Below, piece after piece: positions 36,036-44,767 of a stretch of DNA of 64,000 nucleotides. The position numbers and the translations under genes were made by a program. Origin of the DNA: Azospirillum brasilense. Lineage in GTDB: Bacteria; Pseudomonadota; Alphaproteobacteria; Azospirillales; Azospirillaceae. Within the stretch, counting starts at the first letter, position 1; every line of letters begins with the position of its first letter. The stretch is taken from positions 636,001 through 700,000 of the forward strand of contig NZ_CP012916.1 in the NCBI RefSeq assembly GCF_001315015.1, given 5' to 3'. The notes beneath the pieces were generated by a model. It ran no database searches. It was not told the origin of the DNA and was given only the letters and a program-made list of their open reading frames with translations.

Positions 36036-37745
36036 TCAGAAGAGGAGGCCGGCGCGCATCGCCAGATGCTCGGCCACCGGGCCGAGGGCGAGCGCCGGGA
36101 AGAAGGTCAGGCCGCCGACGATCAGGATGACGCCGGCCAGCAGCCCGACGAACAGGCCGCCATGGGTCGGGAAGGTGCCGGCCGAGGCCGCGCTGCGGGT
36201 CTTGGCGGCGAGCGAACCGGCAACCGCCAGCATCGGTACGATGACCAGGAAGCGGCCCACCAGCATGCCGGCGGCGAGCGTCAGGTTGTACCAGAGCGTG
36301 TTGCCCGACAGCCCGCCAAAGGCGCTGCCGTTGTTGGCCGCCGCCGAGACGTAGGCGTAGAGCGCTTCCGAGAAGCCGTGCGGGCCGGCGTTGGCGAGCG
36401 AGGCGAGGCCGGTGTCCAGCACCACGGCGAAGGCGGTGCCGCCCAGCATCATCAAGGGCAGGCAGAGCACGGCGAGCATGGTCATCTTGACCTCCTTCGC
36501 CTCCAGCTTCTTGCCCAGATACTCCGGCGTCCGCCCGACCATCAGCCCGGCGACGAACATCGTGACGATGGCGAACAGCAGCATGCCGTAGAGACCGGCC
36601 CCGACGCCGCCGACGATGATCTCGCCCAGCATCATGTTGACCATCGGCACCATGCCGCCCAGCGGCATGAAGCTGTCGTGCATGGCGTTGACCGCGCCGC
36701 AGGAGGCCGCCGTGGTCACCGCGGCGAACAGGGCGCTCATGGCGATGCCGAAGCGGGTCTCCTTGCCCTCCATGTTGCCGGCGCTTCCGTCCAGCCCGAA
36801 GGCGGCGAAGGCCGGGTTGCCCTGGGCCTCCGCCCAATAGACGGCGGCCACGCCGACGAAGAACAGCAGGCCCATGGCGGCCAGGATGGCCCAGCCCTGC
36901 CGCTCGTCGCCGGCCATGCGCCCGAACAGGTTGGTCAGCCCGGCGCCGATGGCGAAGATCGACAGCATCTGCACCAGATTGGTCAGGGCGTTCGGATTCT
37001 CGAAGGGATGGGAGGAGTTGGCGTTGAAGAAGCCGCCGCCGTTGGTGCCCAGCATCTTGATCGCCTCCTGCGAGGCGACGGGGCCGAGCGCGATGGTCTG
37101 CCGGGCGCCCTCCAGCGTGGTGGCGTCCACCGTCCCGGCCAGCGTCTGCGGCACGCCCTGCCACACCAGGAACAGCGCGTAGAGCAGGCTGAGCGGCAGC
37201 AGCAGATAGAGCGTGCCGCGGGTCAGGTCGGTCCAGAAGTTGCCGACCGTCCGCGCCCCGGTGCGGGTGAAGCCGCGGACCAGCGCCACGGCCAGCGCGA
37301 TGCCGGTCGCCGCGGAGACGAAGTTCTGCACGGTCAGCCCGGCCATCTGCACGAGATGGCTCATCGTGCTTTCGCCGCCGTAATTCTGCCAGTTGGTGTT
37401 GGTGACGAAGCTGGCGGCGGTGTTGAAGGCGAGGTCGGCGGGGACCGCCGCCATGCCGTTGGGGTTCAGGGGCAGGACGCCCTGGAAGCGCTGCAGCGCG
37501 TAGAGCAGCAGCAGGCCGGCGGCGTTGAACAGCAGCATGGCGACGGCGTAGGTCACCCAATGCTGTTCCGCCTTCGCGTCCACCCCGGCCAAGCGGTAGA
37601 GCCCGCGCTCGACGGGGCCGAGCAGCGGCGACAGCAGCGTGCGCTCCCCGTTGAACAGCCGCGTCATGTAGCCGCCGAGCGGCCGCGCCACGGCGGCCAC
37701 GAGGGCGGCGAAGAGCAGGATGTTGATCCAGCCGCTGACGGTCAT
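36036..37745 (-). CDS. kdpA: KdpA, potassium-selective channel subunit
   Basis: 569 residues with ~10 membrane helices. Four selectivity-filter repeats of the K+-channel superfamily can be seen, for example TNTNWQNYGGE, GTNGGGFFNANSSHPF, TAASCGAVNAMHDS and AAANNGSAFGGL. Binds and conducts K+ in the KdpFABC complex. GAGGAG lies 6 nt before the ATG at 37745; kdpF ends 10 bp upstream. Confidence 0.97.
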   Translation of the reverse strand: MTVSGWINILLFAALVAAVARPLGGYMTRLFNGERTLLSPLLGPVERGLYRLAGVDAKAEQHWVTYAVAMLLFNAAGLLLLYALQRFQGVLPLNPNGMAAVPADLAFNTAASFVTNTNWQNYGGESTMSHLVQMAGLTVQNFVSAATGIALAVALVRGFTRTGARTVGNFWTDLTRGTLYLLLPLSLLYALFLVWQGVPQTLAGTVDATTLEGARQTIALGPVASQEAIKMLGTNGGGFFNANSSHPFENPNALTNLVQMLSIFAIGAGLTNLFGRMAGDERQGWAILAAMGLLFFVGVAAVYWAEAQGNPAFAAFGLDGSAGNMEGKETRFGIAMSALFAAVTTAASCGAVNAMHDSFMPLGGMVPMVNMMLGEIIVGGVGAGLYGMLLFAIVTMFVAGLMVGRTPEYLGKKLEAKEVKMTMLAVLCLPLMMLGGTAFAVVLDTGLASLANAGPHGFSEALYAYVSAAANNGSAFGGLSGNTLWYNLTLAAGMLVGRFLVIVPMLAVAGSLAAKTRSAASAGTFPTHGGLFVGLLAGVILIVGGLTFFPALALGPVAEHLAMRAGLLF

Positions 37746-37755
37746 GGGAGTCTCC

Positions 37756-37845
37756 TCAGAACCGTTCGGGGCGGATCAGGGCGTACACGAGGTAGCCCAG
37801 CAGCCCGGCGGCGACGAGGCCGCCGAGCGCGTAATCGACGATCAT
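37756..37845 (-). CDS. kdpF: KdpF, small subunit of the Kdp complex
   Basis: 29 residues: MIVDYALGGLVAAGLLGY, then LVYALIRPERF. A single membrane helix ending in the conserved LIRPERF motif identifies KdpF, which stabilises KdpABC. The start is fixed by GGGAGGG just upstream of the ATG at 37845. Too short for most gene finders. Confidence 0.93.
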   Translation of the reverse strand: MIVDYALGGLVAAGLLGYLVYALIRPERF

Positions 37846-37858
37846 GGCCCGCCCTCCC

Positions 37859-37942
37859 TCACAAGCGGTCGCAGGCGTGCACATAGGCGATGGACGCGGC
37901 GAAGAAGGCCGCGGTGATCGCCAGCGCGATGATGTCCAGCAT
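37859..37942 (-). CDS. 27-residue membrane peptide heading the kdp operon
   Basis: Sequence reads MLDIIALAITAAFFAASI then AYVHACDRL. One hydrophobic helix (~3-19) is followed by a polar tail with Cys24-Asp-Arg-Leu. GGAGAG sits 5 nt before the ATG at 37942 and the stop lies 13 bp before the kdpF start, so it is in the same operon and very likely translated. I recall similar unannotated peptides ending in xCDRL in front of kdpF in other proteobacteria, but this is memory, not a search. It may be a further small subunit or an assembly factor for KdpFABC. Confidence 0.65.
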   Translation of the reverse strand: MLDIIALAITAAFFAASIAYVHACDRL

Positions 37943-38043
37943 GGGTGCTCTCCGGGGCGCACCCGGGCGGAACCGGGCGCGCGTCAGCGTGGATCGGATG
38001 CCGGCACGGCTGTGTCCGGCACGATCAGGCTGCGCCCGATGCG

Positions 38044-38099
38044 CGTATAGATTCGAGGGGGGCGGAAGAGGGTCTGTCGTATAGACGGCATATATGCCG
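38044..38099. promoter_or_regulatory. Repeats in the kdp promoter region
   Basis: Upstream of the kdp operon, CGTATAGA occurs at 38044-38051 and again at 38078-38085 (34-bp period, about three helix turns), followed by the perfect 14-bp palindrome CGGCATATATGCCG at 38086-38099. They lie ~100-155 bp before the first start codon (37942), where KdpE would be expected to bind. Assignment to KdpE is inference; the palindrome could also end the GntR transcript coming from the right. Confidence 0.4.
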
Positions 38100-38144
38100 G
38101 GTGGGTCAGTGCAGGAAATGGGGGCACCGTCAGCACGGCCCCCC

Positions 38145-38855
38145 TCACCCGCCCGGCGCTTCCTCCATCCGGCGGAGCAGCAGATCGCACGGGCCCTGGA
38201 GATGCTCCCGCATCAGGAATTCCACGCGCCCGCTCTGGCGGCGGGCGATGGCGTCGAGGATGCGGCGGTGCTCCTCGTTGTACTGGCGCAGGGTTGGGCC
38301 ATCCTTCTCCATCTCCAGGACATCGTAGATCTTCGGAACCCGGTAGACGGTCTGGAAGGAGCGGTTGAACAGCCCGCTCGGCACCAGCCCCATCAGGGTG
38401 GTGTGGAAGCGCTGGTTCAGCAGGCGCCATTGCTCCAGCGCCTCCCCTTCCAGCGGGCTGTCACCGGACATCAGCGCCTCGGCGCGGTCCAGGCCGTTGC
38501 GCAGCGCCCGCTCCACGTCGAGCGGCAGGCCGCGCTCCGCCACGACGCGGCAGCCGTGCCCCTCCAGCAGGGCGCGCATCTCATAGCTTTCCAGAAGGTC
38601 GCGCCGGGTGAACTGGCGCACCGTGTAGCCGCGGTTGGTCTCGTAGGTGACCAGCCCTTCCCGTTCCGCCGCCACCAGCGCCTCGCGGATCGGTGTCCGC
38701 GACACGCCGAATTGGGCGGCCAGCTCCGCCTCCTTCAGCTTGGTGCCGGGGAGCAGCTTGCCCTCCAGCACCCGGTTGCGCAGGGCGGTCATGACGGAGC
38801 CGACCTGCTCGGACCGGACGGTCCCGGTCGCCTTCTCATCGCTGAACGGGGTCAC
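38145..38855 (-). CDS. GntR/FCD-family transcriptional regulator
   Basis: 236 residues from the GTG at 38855, which has GGAGGA 4 nt upstream. N-terminal winged helix (MTALRNRVLEGKLLPGTKLKEAELAAQFGVSRTPIREALVAAEREGLV) is typical of the FadR subfamily; the C-terminal FCD domain (~95-225) has RALLEGHGCRVVAE, LNQRFHTTLMGLV and HRRILDAIARRQSG, with acidic/His positions that bind metal and a small acid in relatives. It is the last gene of the minus-strand amide/peptide-uptake run and probably represses it. Confidence 0.85.
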   Translation of the reverse strand: MTPFSDEKATGTVRSEQVGSVMTALRNRVLEGKLLPGTKLKEAELAAQFGVSRTPIREALVAAEREGLVTYETNRGYTVRQFTRRDLLESYEMRALLEGHGCRVVAERGLPLDVERALRNGLDRAEALMSGDSPLEGEALEQWRLLNQRFHTTLMGLVPSGLFNRSFQTVYRVPKIYDVLEMEKDGPTLRQYNEEHRRILDAIARRQSGRVEFLMREHLQGPCDLLLRRMEEAPGG

Positions 38856-38919
38856 GGTGTCCTCCGGCCGGGGCGTCGGGCACCGGCGGTTGGAAAATGG
38901 CGGGGCAAGGGATTGCGTT

Positions 38920-39978
38920 CTATCGGCGGCGCAGGAATCGCACAAGCAGAACGCTCATCAGGATCGTCCCGAACAGCCGCAGCGTCTGCAGGGTGAGGAT
39001 GAAGGGCACGTCGGCGGCGCTGCCCAGCGCCACCACCGTCACCGAATCCAGCCCGCCGGGGCTGGTCGCCAGATAGGCGGTCAGCGCGTCCTTTCCCGTC
39101 AGCGTGACCAGCAGCCAGGCGGAGCCGAGCGACATTGCCACCAGACCGAAGGTGGACAGCAGCATCAGCGGCACCGACGCCACAAGATCGCGCAGCAGCT
39201 CCCGCCGGAAGCGCAGGCCGGTCGTCCAGCCGATGATCGTAAAGGCGACGGCGATCAGCCAGGACGGCGAGTCCAGCACCACCAGCCCGGTCATGTTGAG
39301 CGTGCCGCCGAGCAGGATCGGCCCCAACAGCGGCCCCGCCGGAAGCCGCGTCACGGTGCCGGCCCAGCCGCCGGCCAACGCGACCGCCACCAGCGCCAGT
39401 GTCGAGGCGACGGAGGCCGATGGCGCGGGAACGGCACCGGGAACGGCGCCCGGAACGCCGATTGGCACGGGAACGCTGCCCAGCAGGAAATGGCAGACGA
39501 GCGAGGCCAGGACGACGACCACGATCACCCGCAGATACTGCATGACGGCGACGAAGCGCGGGTCGCCGCCGAAATCGCCGGCCATGGCGATCATCGCCGG
39601 GGCGGCGCCCGGCATGGTCCCCCACAGGGCGGTGCCGCCGGGAAAGCGGCCCGACCGCTCCAGCAGCCAGCCGACCAGCACCGCGCCGGCCAGCATTGTG
39701 GACAATGCCATCAGCATGGGGAACCAGTGCAGCGCCACGTCGTGCAGGATGGTCACGTCCATGGACCGGGCGACGACGCCCCCCGTCAGCGCCTGGGCCA
39801 GCCAGGAGAAGCGCTTGGGCAGCTCGATGGAGGCGCCGCGCACCCCCAGCAGGATCGCCGCCGCCATCGGGCCGAGCAGCGTCGCGCCGGGAAGGCCGGC
39901 CACCATGAACAGGGCGGTGAACAGGAGGGTCGCCCCCACCAGCAGGCACCACTGGAGGGGATTGGAAAGGGGCATCAT
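38920..39978 (-). CDS. PF05145 (AbrB/putative ammonia monooxygenase) integral membrane protein
   Basis: About 352 residues with ~10 membrane helices in two similar halves: GLPGATLLGPMAAAILLG and RLPAGPLLGPILLGGTLN, each followed by a G-rich re-entrant-like segment; ALWGTMPGAAPAMIAMAGDFGGD and ATSPGGLDSVTVVALGSAADVPFI are family blocks. The Pfam names are misleading: the family is neither the AbrB regulator nor the Cu monooxygenase, and its activity is unproven; transport is likely. Adjacent ATGs at 39978 and 39975. Placed between a GntR regulator and a cysteine hydrolase, it may move the substrate or product of the amide locus. Confidence 0.78.
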   Translation of the reverse strand: MMPLSNPLQWCLLVGATLLFTALFMVAGLPGATLLGPMAAAILLGVRGASIELPKRFSWLAQALTGGVVARSMDVTILHDVALHWFPMLMALSTMLAGAVLVGWLLERSGRFPGGTALWGTMPGAAPAMIAMAGDFGGDPRFVAVMQYLRVIVVVVLASLVCHFLLGSVPVPIGVPGAVPGAVPAPSASVASTLALVAVALAGGWAGTVTRLPAGPLLGPILLGGTLNMTGLVVLDSPSWLIAVAFTIIGWTTGLRFRRELLRDLVASVPLMLLSTFGLVAMSLGSAWLLVTLTGKDALTAYLATSPGGLDSVTVVALGSAADVPFILTLQTLRLFGTILMSVLLVRFLRRR

Positions 39979-40072
39979 GTCGGCAGATTGCTCAGGAGCG
40001 CGCCCGCCGGTCGGCCGCGGGCGCGCCACCGCTCCATACAGTTCGGAAGAGGTCAGGGACGGAGGAACGGGA

Positions 40073-40726
40073 TCAGGCGGCCACGGCCTCGGCCTGCTTC
40101 TCGACGTAGGCCATCACCTCGGCCACCGGCAGCACGTCGCCGTACTTGGCATTCATGTCGAACAGGGCGGAATCGTGCGGGGACTGGTGGCGGTCTCCCA
40201 CGCATTCGGCGGGGACGATGACGCGGAAGCCGTGGGACACCGCGTCCACCGCCGTCGCCCGCACGCAGCCGCTGGTCGAGCAGCCGGTGAGGATCACCGT
40301 GTCGCACTCCATCACGCGCAACATGGTGCTGAGCGGCGTGCCGAAGAAAGCGGAGGAATGGTGCTTGACCAGCACGACGTCCTGCGGCTCCGGCGTCACG
40401 CGGGCGTCGAACTCGGCCAGCGGGTTGTCGGCGGTGAAGGCGCGCAGCGCCGGGATTTTCTTGACGAACATGCCGCCTTCGGTCCCGGCCGCGTCATAGA
40501 CGACCTTGGTGTAGATGACCGGCAGGCCGGCGCGGCGGGCGGCGGCGTAAAGCGGCACGCTGGCGATCGTCGCGTCCACCACCCCCTGCCCGAAGAAGGG
40601 AGCGCCGGGCTGGGTGTAGAAGTCGATGAAGTCGATGGAGATGATGGCGGCCTTCCGCCCGAAGCCGATCCGGTTCTGGAAGACGCCGGAATAGTTGTCC
40701 TTGAGTTCGTCGGTGACGCTGAACAT
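40073..40726 (-). CDS. Isochorismatase-superfamily cysteine hydrolase (N-carbamoylsarcosine amidase-like), paralogue 1
   Basis: 217 residues. Catalytic triad Asp32 (IISIDFIDFYT), Lys121 (LVKHHSSAFFGT) and Cys154 (TGCSTSGCVRATA); the Lys-Cys spacing of 33 equals that of N-carbamoylsarcosine amidase. Enzymes of this branch split ureido or amide bonds to release ammonia and CO2 or an acid (carbamoylsarcosine, biuret, ureidoacrylate, maleamate). The exact substrate cannot be read from sequence. It follows the DppF-type ATPase gene by 12 bp on the same strand; a paralogue lies at 46698 on the other side of the importer. Confidence 0.85.
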   Translation of the reverse strand: MFSVTDELKDNYSGVFQNRIGFGRKAAIISIDFIDFYTQPGAPFFGQGVVDATIASVPLYAAARRAGLPVIYTKVVYDAAGTEGGMFVKKIPALRAFTADNPLAEFDARVTPEPQDVVLVKHHSSAFFGTPLSTMLRVMECDTVILTGCSTSGCVRATAVDAVSHGFRVIVPAECVGDRHQSPHDSALFDMNAKYGDVLPVAEVMAYVEKQAEAVAA

Positions 40727-40738
40727 TGGGAGTGATCC

Positions 40739-41872
40739 TCAGGCCGTTTGCAGGGGAATGGGACGGATGGGCGGATAGCCGATGTCCTGAAGGACCGCCG
40801 TGGCGACCTCGGACCGGGTTTCCGGGGTTTCGGGGAAGTGGCAGGCGACTTGGTCGGTGCCGCCGCAGGACCTCAGCGCGGGATGGTCCGTCAGGCAGGC
40901 GCGCGGCAGCAGGGCGTCGCCGCTGCGTTCGGTGGGCACGCCGCCCGCCGCCGCGACCAGCCGCGCCCGGTAGCAGCGCGGGTGGAAGCGGCAGCCCGAC
41001 GGCACGTTGGTGGCCGAGCCGATCTCGCCCATCGTCACCGAGGTGCGGCGGCGGTTGCGCATCCGCACCTCGGCGATGGGCACCGCCGCCAGCAGCGAGA
41101 CGGTGTAGGGGTGCAGCGGCCGGCGGTAGAGGTTGTCGCGCTCCGCCATCTCCACGACCTTGCCGAGATACATCACGGCGATGCGGTGGCTGACATGGCG
41201 GACCACCGCCAGATCGTGGGCGATGAACAGATAGGACAGCCCGCGTTCCCTCTGGATGCGCTGGAGCAGGTTGATGATCTGCGCCTGGATCGACACGTCG
41301 AGCGCCGACACCGGCTCGTCCAGCACCAGGATCTTGGGGTCGAGCGTCAGGGCGCGGGCGATGCCGATGCGCTGGCGCTGGCCGCCGGAGAACTGGTGCG
41401 GGTAGCGGTCGGCGTGCGAGGGGTCGAGCCCGACGAGGCTCATCACCCCGGCCACCTTCTGCGGCCCGTCGCCGTCCCACAGGCCATGGACCTTCAGCGG
41501 CTCGGCGATGCTCTGGCCGATGGTGACGCGGGGGTCGAGCGATCCGTAGGGGTCCTGGAAGACCATCTGGATGTCGCGCCGCATCGCCTGCATCTCGGCC
41601 TTCGACACGCCGGTCACGTCGCGCCCGTCGACCAGCAGCCGCCCGCTGGTCGGTTCGACCAGCCGCAGGGCAAGGCGGCCCAGCGTGCTCTTGCCGCTGC
41701 CGCTCTCGCCGACGAGGCCGAGCGTCTCTCCGGCGCGGATGGTCAGCGACACGCCGTCCACCGCCCGCACCGCTTTGCCGGCCTTCTTGAATAGGCCACC
41801 GCGGCGGGTGAAGACGCGGGTGGCGTCGACGAGTTCCAGGGCCGGAGAGGGTGCGGAGAGGGTGTCGCTCAT
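40739..41872 (-). CDS. Dpp/Opp-type ABC importer, ATP-binding subunit F
   Basis: 377 residues. Walker A GESGSGKST, Q-loop VFQDPYGSLDPR, signature FSGGQRQRIGIARAL, Walker B ILVLDEPVSALD and the H-loop HD. The C-terminal oligopeptide-transporter extension has the four-Cys type region (GCRFHPRC, ACLTDHPALRSCGG) that binds an Fe-S cluster or metal in relatives. Partner of the D subunit, whose stop overlaps its start by 4 bp. Confidence 0.9.
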   Translation of the reverse strand: MSDTLSAPSPALELVDATRVFTRRGGLFKKAGKAVRAVDGVSLTIRAGETLGLVGESGSGKSTLGRLALRLVEPTSGRLLVDGRDVTGVSKAEMQAMRRDIQMVFQDPYGSLDPRVTIGQSIAEPLKVHGLWDGDGPQKVAGVMSLVGLDPSHADRYPHQFSGGQRQRIGIARALTLDPKILVLDEPVSALDVSIQAQIINLLQRIQRERGLSYLFIAHDLAVVRHVSHRIAVMYLGKVVEMAERDNLYRRPLHPYTVSLLAAVPIAEVRMRNRRRTSVTMGEIGSATNVPSGCRFHPRCYRARLVAAAGGVPTERSGDALLPRACLTDHPALRSCGGTDQVACHFPETPETRSEVATAVLQDIGYPPIRPIPLQTA

Positions 41873-42933
41873 CGGGTGGCCTCCTTCCGGTCGGGCAGGT
41901 CTTCGTGGAAACAGGCGCTGCGGTGGCCGGAGCGGTCGCCGGCCAGCGGCAGCGGCCGCCGGGTGCAGCAGTCCGCCCGCCCGCGGCCGACCGTGCAGCG
42001 CGGCTCGAAGGCGCAGCCGGGCGGCAGGCGGGCGACGTTGGGCGGCTGGCCCTCGATGGCCGGAAGCTCCTCGTCCACCGGGCCGTCGAGGCGGGGGATG
42101 CTGCGGAACAGCGCGCGGGTGTAGGGGTGGCGGGGCTTGGTGAAGACCTCCTCCATGGAGCCGGTCTCGACCAGCCGCCCGGCGTACATCACCGCCACGT
42201 CGTCGGCGTATTTGGCGACCAGCCCCAGGTCGTGGGTGATGAGGACCAGCGCCATGCCGGTCTCCGCCTGGAGGTCGGCGAGCAGGTCGAGAATCTGCGC
42301 CTGCACCGTCACGTCGAGCGCCGTGGTCGGCTCGTCGGCGATCAGGATCTTGGGCGACAGGGCGATGGCCATGGCGATCAGCACGCGCTGGCGCTGCCCG
42401 CCGCTGAGCTGGTGCGGGTAGTCGTCCACCCGCCGCGCCGGGTCGGGGATCTGCACGCGGGCCAGCAGCTCGATGGCGCGGGCGCGGGCGGCGGCGCGGC
42501 CGATGCGCTGGTGGGCCCGCAGCACCTCGACGATCTGCTCGCCGATGGTGAAGACGGGGTTCAGCGCGGTCAGCGGATCCTGGAAGATCATCGAAATGAC
42601 CGCCCCGCGCAAGCGGCGCAGCCGCTCCGGCGGCTGGTGCAGGATGTCGGCGCCGTCGATCCGCACCTCGCCGCGGCGGACGCGGCCCGGTGCGGCGACG
42701 AGGCCGAGCGCCGACAGGAAGGTCATCGACTTGCCCGATCCGGACTCGCCGACCACCGCCAGCGTTCCGCCGGCCCGCACGGCGAGCGACACGCCGTCGA
42801 TGACGGTGACCGGTCCGTCGTCGCCGGGAAAGACCGTGGTCAGGTCGCGCAACTCCAGCGCGACGGGGCGGGGAGCCGTGGCGGGGGCGACCGGAGCCGT
42901 CGGCGCCACGGGATGAAGGTTCGGCATGGACAT
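41869..42933 (-). CDS. Dpp/Opp-type ABC importer, ATP-binding subunit D
   Basis: 354 residues. Walker A GESGSGKSM, Q-loop IFQDPLTALNPVFTIGEQ, signature LSGGQRQRVLIAMAIAL, Walker B ILIADEPTTALDV, plus the C-terminal peptide-transporter domain (LPPGCAFEPRC...CCTRRPL). Walker A ends in GKSM instead of GKST or GKSS, which retains the essential Lys and Ser. The start at 42933 is 2 bp after the upstream permease stop; an ATG at 42927 is the alternative. Confidence 0.9.
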   Translation of the reverse strand: MSMPNLHPVAPTAPVAPATAPRPVALELRDLTTVFPGDDGPVTVIDGVSLAVRAGGTLAVVGESGSGKSMTFLSALGLVAAPGRVRRGEVRIDGADILHQPPERLRRLRGAVISMIFQDPLTALNPVFTIGEQIVEVLRAHQRIGRAAARARAIELLARVQIPDPARRVDDYPHQLSGGQRQRVLIAMAIALSPKILIADEPTTALDVTVQAQILDLLADLQAETGMALVLITHDLGLVAKYADDVAVMYAGRLVETGSMEEVFTKPRHPYTRALFRSIPRLDGPVDEELPAIEGQPPNVARLPPGCAFEPRCTVGRGRADCCTRRPLPLAGDRSGHRSACFHEDLPDRKEATR

Positions 42934-42935
42934 TC

Positions 42936-43823
42936 TCACAGCACGCGTCCGGAGGAGCGGCGCATCTGCGGGTCGAGCGTGTCGCGCAGGCCGTCCCCCA
43001 GCAGGTTCAGGGCGACCACCATCACCGCGATGCAAATGCCCGCCGACAGCGAGATCAGCGGGTTGGAGGCCAGGAAGCTCTGCCCGTCGGCGATCACGTT
43101 GCCCCAGGTCGGGGCCGGCGGCTGGACGCCGAGGCCGAGGAAGCTCAAGCCCGCTTCGGCCAGGATGGCGGTGGCGGCGCTGACCGTGGCGACCACGATC
43201 ACCGGCGGCAGGCTGTTCGGCACGACATGCAGGAACAGCAGCCGCATCGTGCCCATGCCGATGGCCCGCGACGCCTCGACGTAGGTGCGCGGCTTGATGG
43301 TCAGCACGACCGCCCGCATCACCGCGGCGACCCGCGGCGTGAAGGCCAGCGCCACCGCGATGATGACCGATTCCAGCGAGGAGCCGCGGGCCGCCACCAG
43401 GGCCAGCGCCAGCAGGAAGCCGGGGAAGGCCAGCAGGATGTCGATGATCGAGACGGTCACCCGCTCGACCCAGCCGCCGAAGAAGCCGGCGACCGCGCCG
43501 ATCACCATGCCCAGCGACAGCGAGAGCGCCATCACCGCGACGGCGACCTGGAGCGAGATGCGGGTGCCCCAGATCAGGCGGGACAGCACATCGCGCCCGA
43601 ACTGGTCGGTGCCCAGGAGATGCGCGGCCGAGGGCGGGGCCAGCGTGTTGGCGAGGTCGGTCTCAAGCGGCGACATCGGGGCGATCCAAGGGGCCGCCAC
43701 CGCCACGATCAGCAGCAGGGTCAGCAGGATCACGCCGATCAGGAAGCCCGGATGACGGAAATAGCGCATCAGGGACGACCGCCGCGCCGAAGCGGACGCG
43801 GAGAGGGATGCTGTGGCTGCCAT
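42936..43823 (-). CDS. Dpp/Opp-type ABC importer, permease subunit C
   Basis: 295 residues with an N-terminal OppC-N segment (PGFLIGVILLTLLLIVAVAAPWIAPMSPLETDLANTLAPPSAAHLLGTDQFGRDVLSRL) and five more membrane helices; the EAA coupling loop is EASRAIGMGTMRLLFLHVVPNSLPPVIV. The inserted GTDxFGRDxxSR motif is diagnostic of DppC/OppC permeases. Three bp separate it from the B permease. Confidence 0.92.
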   Translation of the reverse strand: MAATASLSASASARRSSLMRYFRHPGFLIGVILLTLLLIVAVAAPWIAPMSPLETDLANTLAPPSAAHLLGTDQFGRDVLSRLIWGTRISLQVAVAVMALSLSLGMVIGAVAGFFGGWVERVTVSIIDILLAFPGFLLALALVAARGSSLESVIIAVALAFTPRVAAVMRAVVLTIKPRTYVEASRAIGMGTMRLLFLHVVPNSLPPVIVVATVSAATAILAEAGLSFLGLGVQPPAPTWGNVIADGQSFLASNPLISLSAGICIAVMVVALNLLGDGLRDTLDPQMRRSSGRVL

Positions 43824-43826
43824 GGG

Positions 43827-44765
43827 TCACCGTATGGACAGGCGCGGATCGACCAGCCCATAGGCGAGGTCGAGCAGGCTGTTGACGAGGACGACGGCGA
43901 CGGCCAGCACCAGCACGCCCGCCTGGACGAGCTGGTAGTCGCGGGCCGAGACCGCCTTCAGGATCATCGAGCCGATGCCGGGCCGGCTGAACACCACCTC
44001 GATCAGGATGGCGCTGCCCAGCGACCAGGCGAAGGTCACCCCGACGATGGCGAGGATCGGCACCAGCGCGTTCTTCAGCGCCAGCCGCCACACCACCCGG
44101 CGCTCCGGCACCCCCATCGCGCGGGCGACGCGGATGCAGTCCTGGCCCAGCACCTCCAGCATTGCCGAGCGGGTCAGGCGGGTGATGTAGGCCGCGACCG
44201 AGATGCCCAGCACGCCGGCCGGAAGCACCAGATGGTGCAGGTGGGTGAGGACGCCGCCGCCCGAGCTGGCCCCCAGCGCCGGGAACCATTTCAGCTCCTG
44301 CGAGAACAGCAGGACGGAGGCGAGGCCAAGCCAGAAGACCGGGAAGGAGATGCCGAACAGCGCGACGATCATGATCAGCATGTCGCTCCACGATCCCTGC
44401 CGCTCCGCGGTGAGGATGCCGAGCGGGATGCCGATCACCACCGCCACCGCGAGGCCGGCGAAGGCCAGGATCGCGGAGTCGGGGAGGCTGAACAGGATCT
44501 CCTCCAGCGCCGGGCGGCCGGTGACCACCGACGACCCGAAATCCCCGGTGACGGCGCGCAGCACGTAGAGCCCGTACTGCACATAGACCGGCTGGTCGAG
44601 GCCGAGCTGAGCGCGCAGCGTCGCCAGCGCCTCCTCGGTCGCGTAGTCGCCCAGCATGTACTGGGCGGGATCGCCGGGGATCATCCGGACCAGGAAGAAG
44701 GTCACGGTCACGATGCCGAACACCGTGATCGCGAGCTGTGAGAGTTGGCGAAGAAGCCGGTCCAT
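43827..44765 (-). CDS. Dpp/Opp-type ABC importer, permease subunit B
   Basis: 312 residues, six membrane helices. N-terminal LSQLAITVFGIVTVTFFLVRMIPGDP and EAA loop RVARAMGVPERRVVWRLALKNALVPILAIVG identify a DppB/OppB permease. Forms the membrane pore with subunit C. Starts 2 bp after the binding-protein stop. Confidence 0.92.
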   Translation of the reverse strand: MDRLLRQLSQLAITVFGIVTVTFFLVRMIPGDPAQYMLGDYATEEALATLRAQLGLDQPVYVQYGLYVLRAVTGDFGSSVVTGRPALEEILFSLPDSAILAFAGLAVAVVIGIPLGILTAERQGSWSDMLIMIVALFGISFPVFWLGLASVLLFSQELKWFPALGASSGGGVLTHLHHLVLPAGVLGISVAAYITRLTRSAMLEVLGQDCIRVARAMGVPERRVVWRLALKNALVPILAIVGVTFAWSLGSAILIEVVFSRPGIGSMILKAVSARDYQLVQAGVLVLAVAVVLVNSLLDLAYGLVDPRLSIR

Positions 44766-44767
44766 CG

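Noticed and set aside
40739..42933. Assignment of the importer specifically to dipeptides or nickel
   Set aside because: Subunit sequences identify only the Dpp/Opp/Nik superfamily; the context of amidohydrolases argues against assuming peptides, and no nickel-binding signature was seen.
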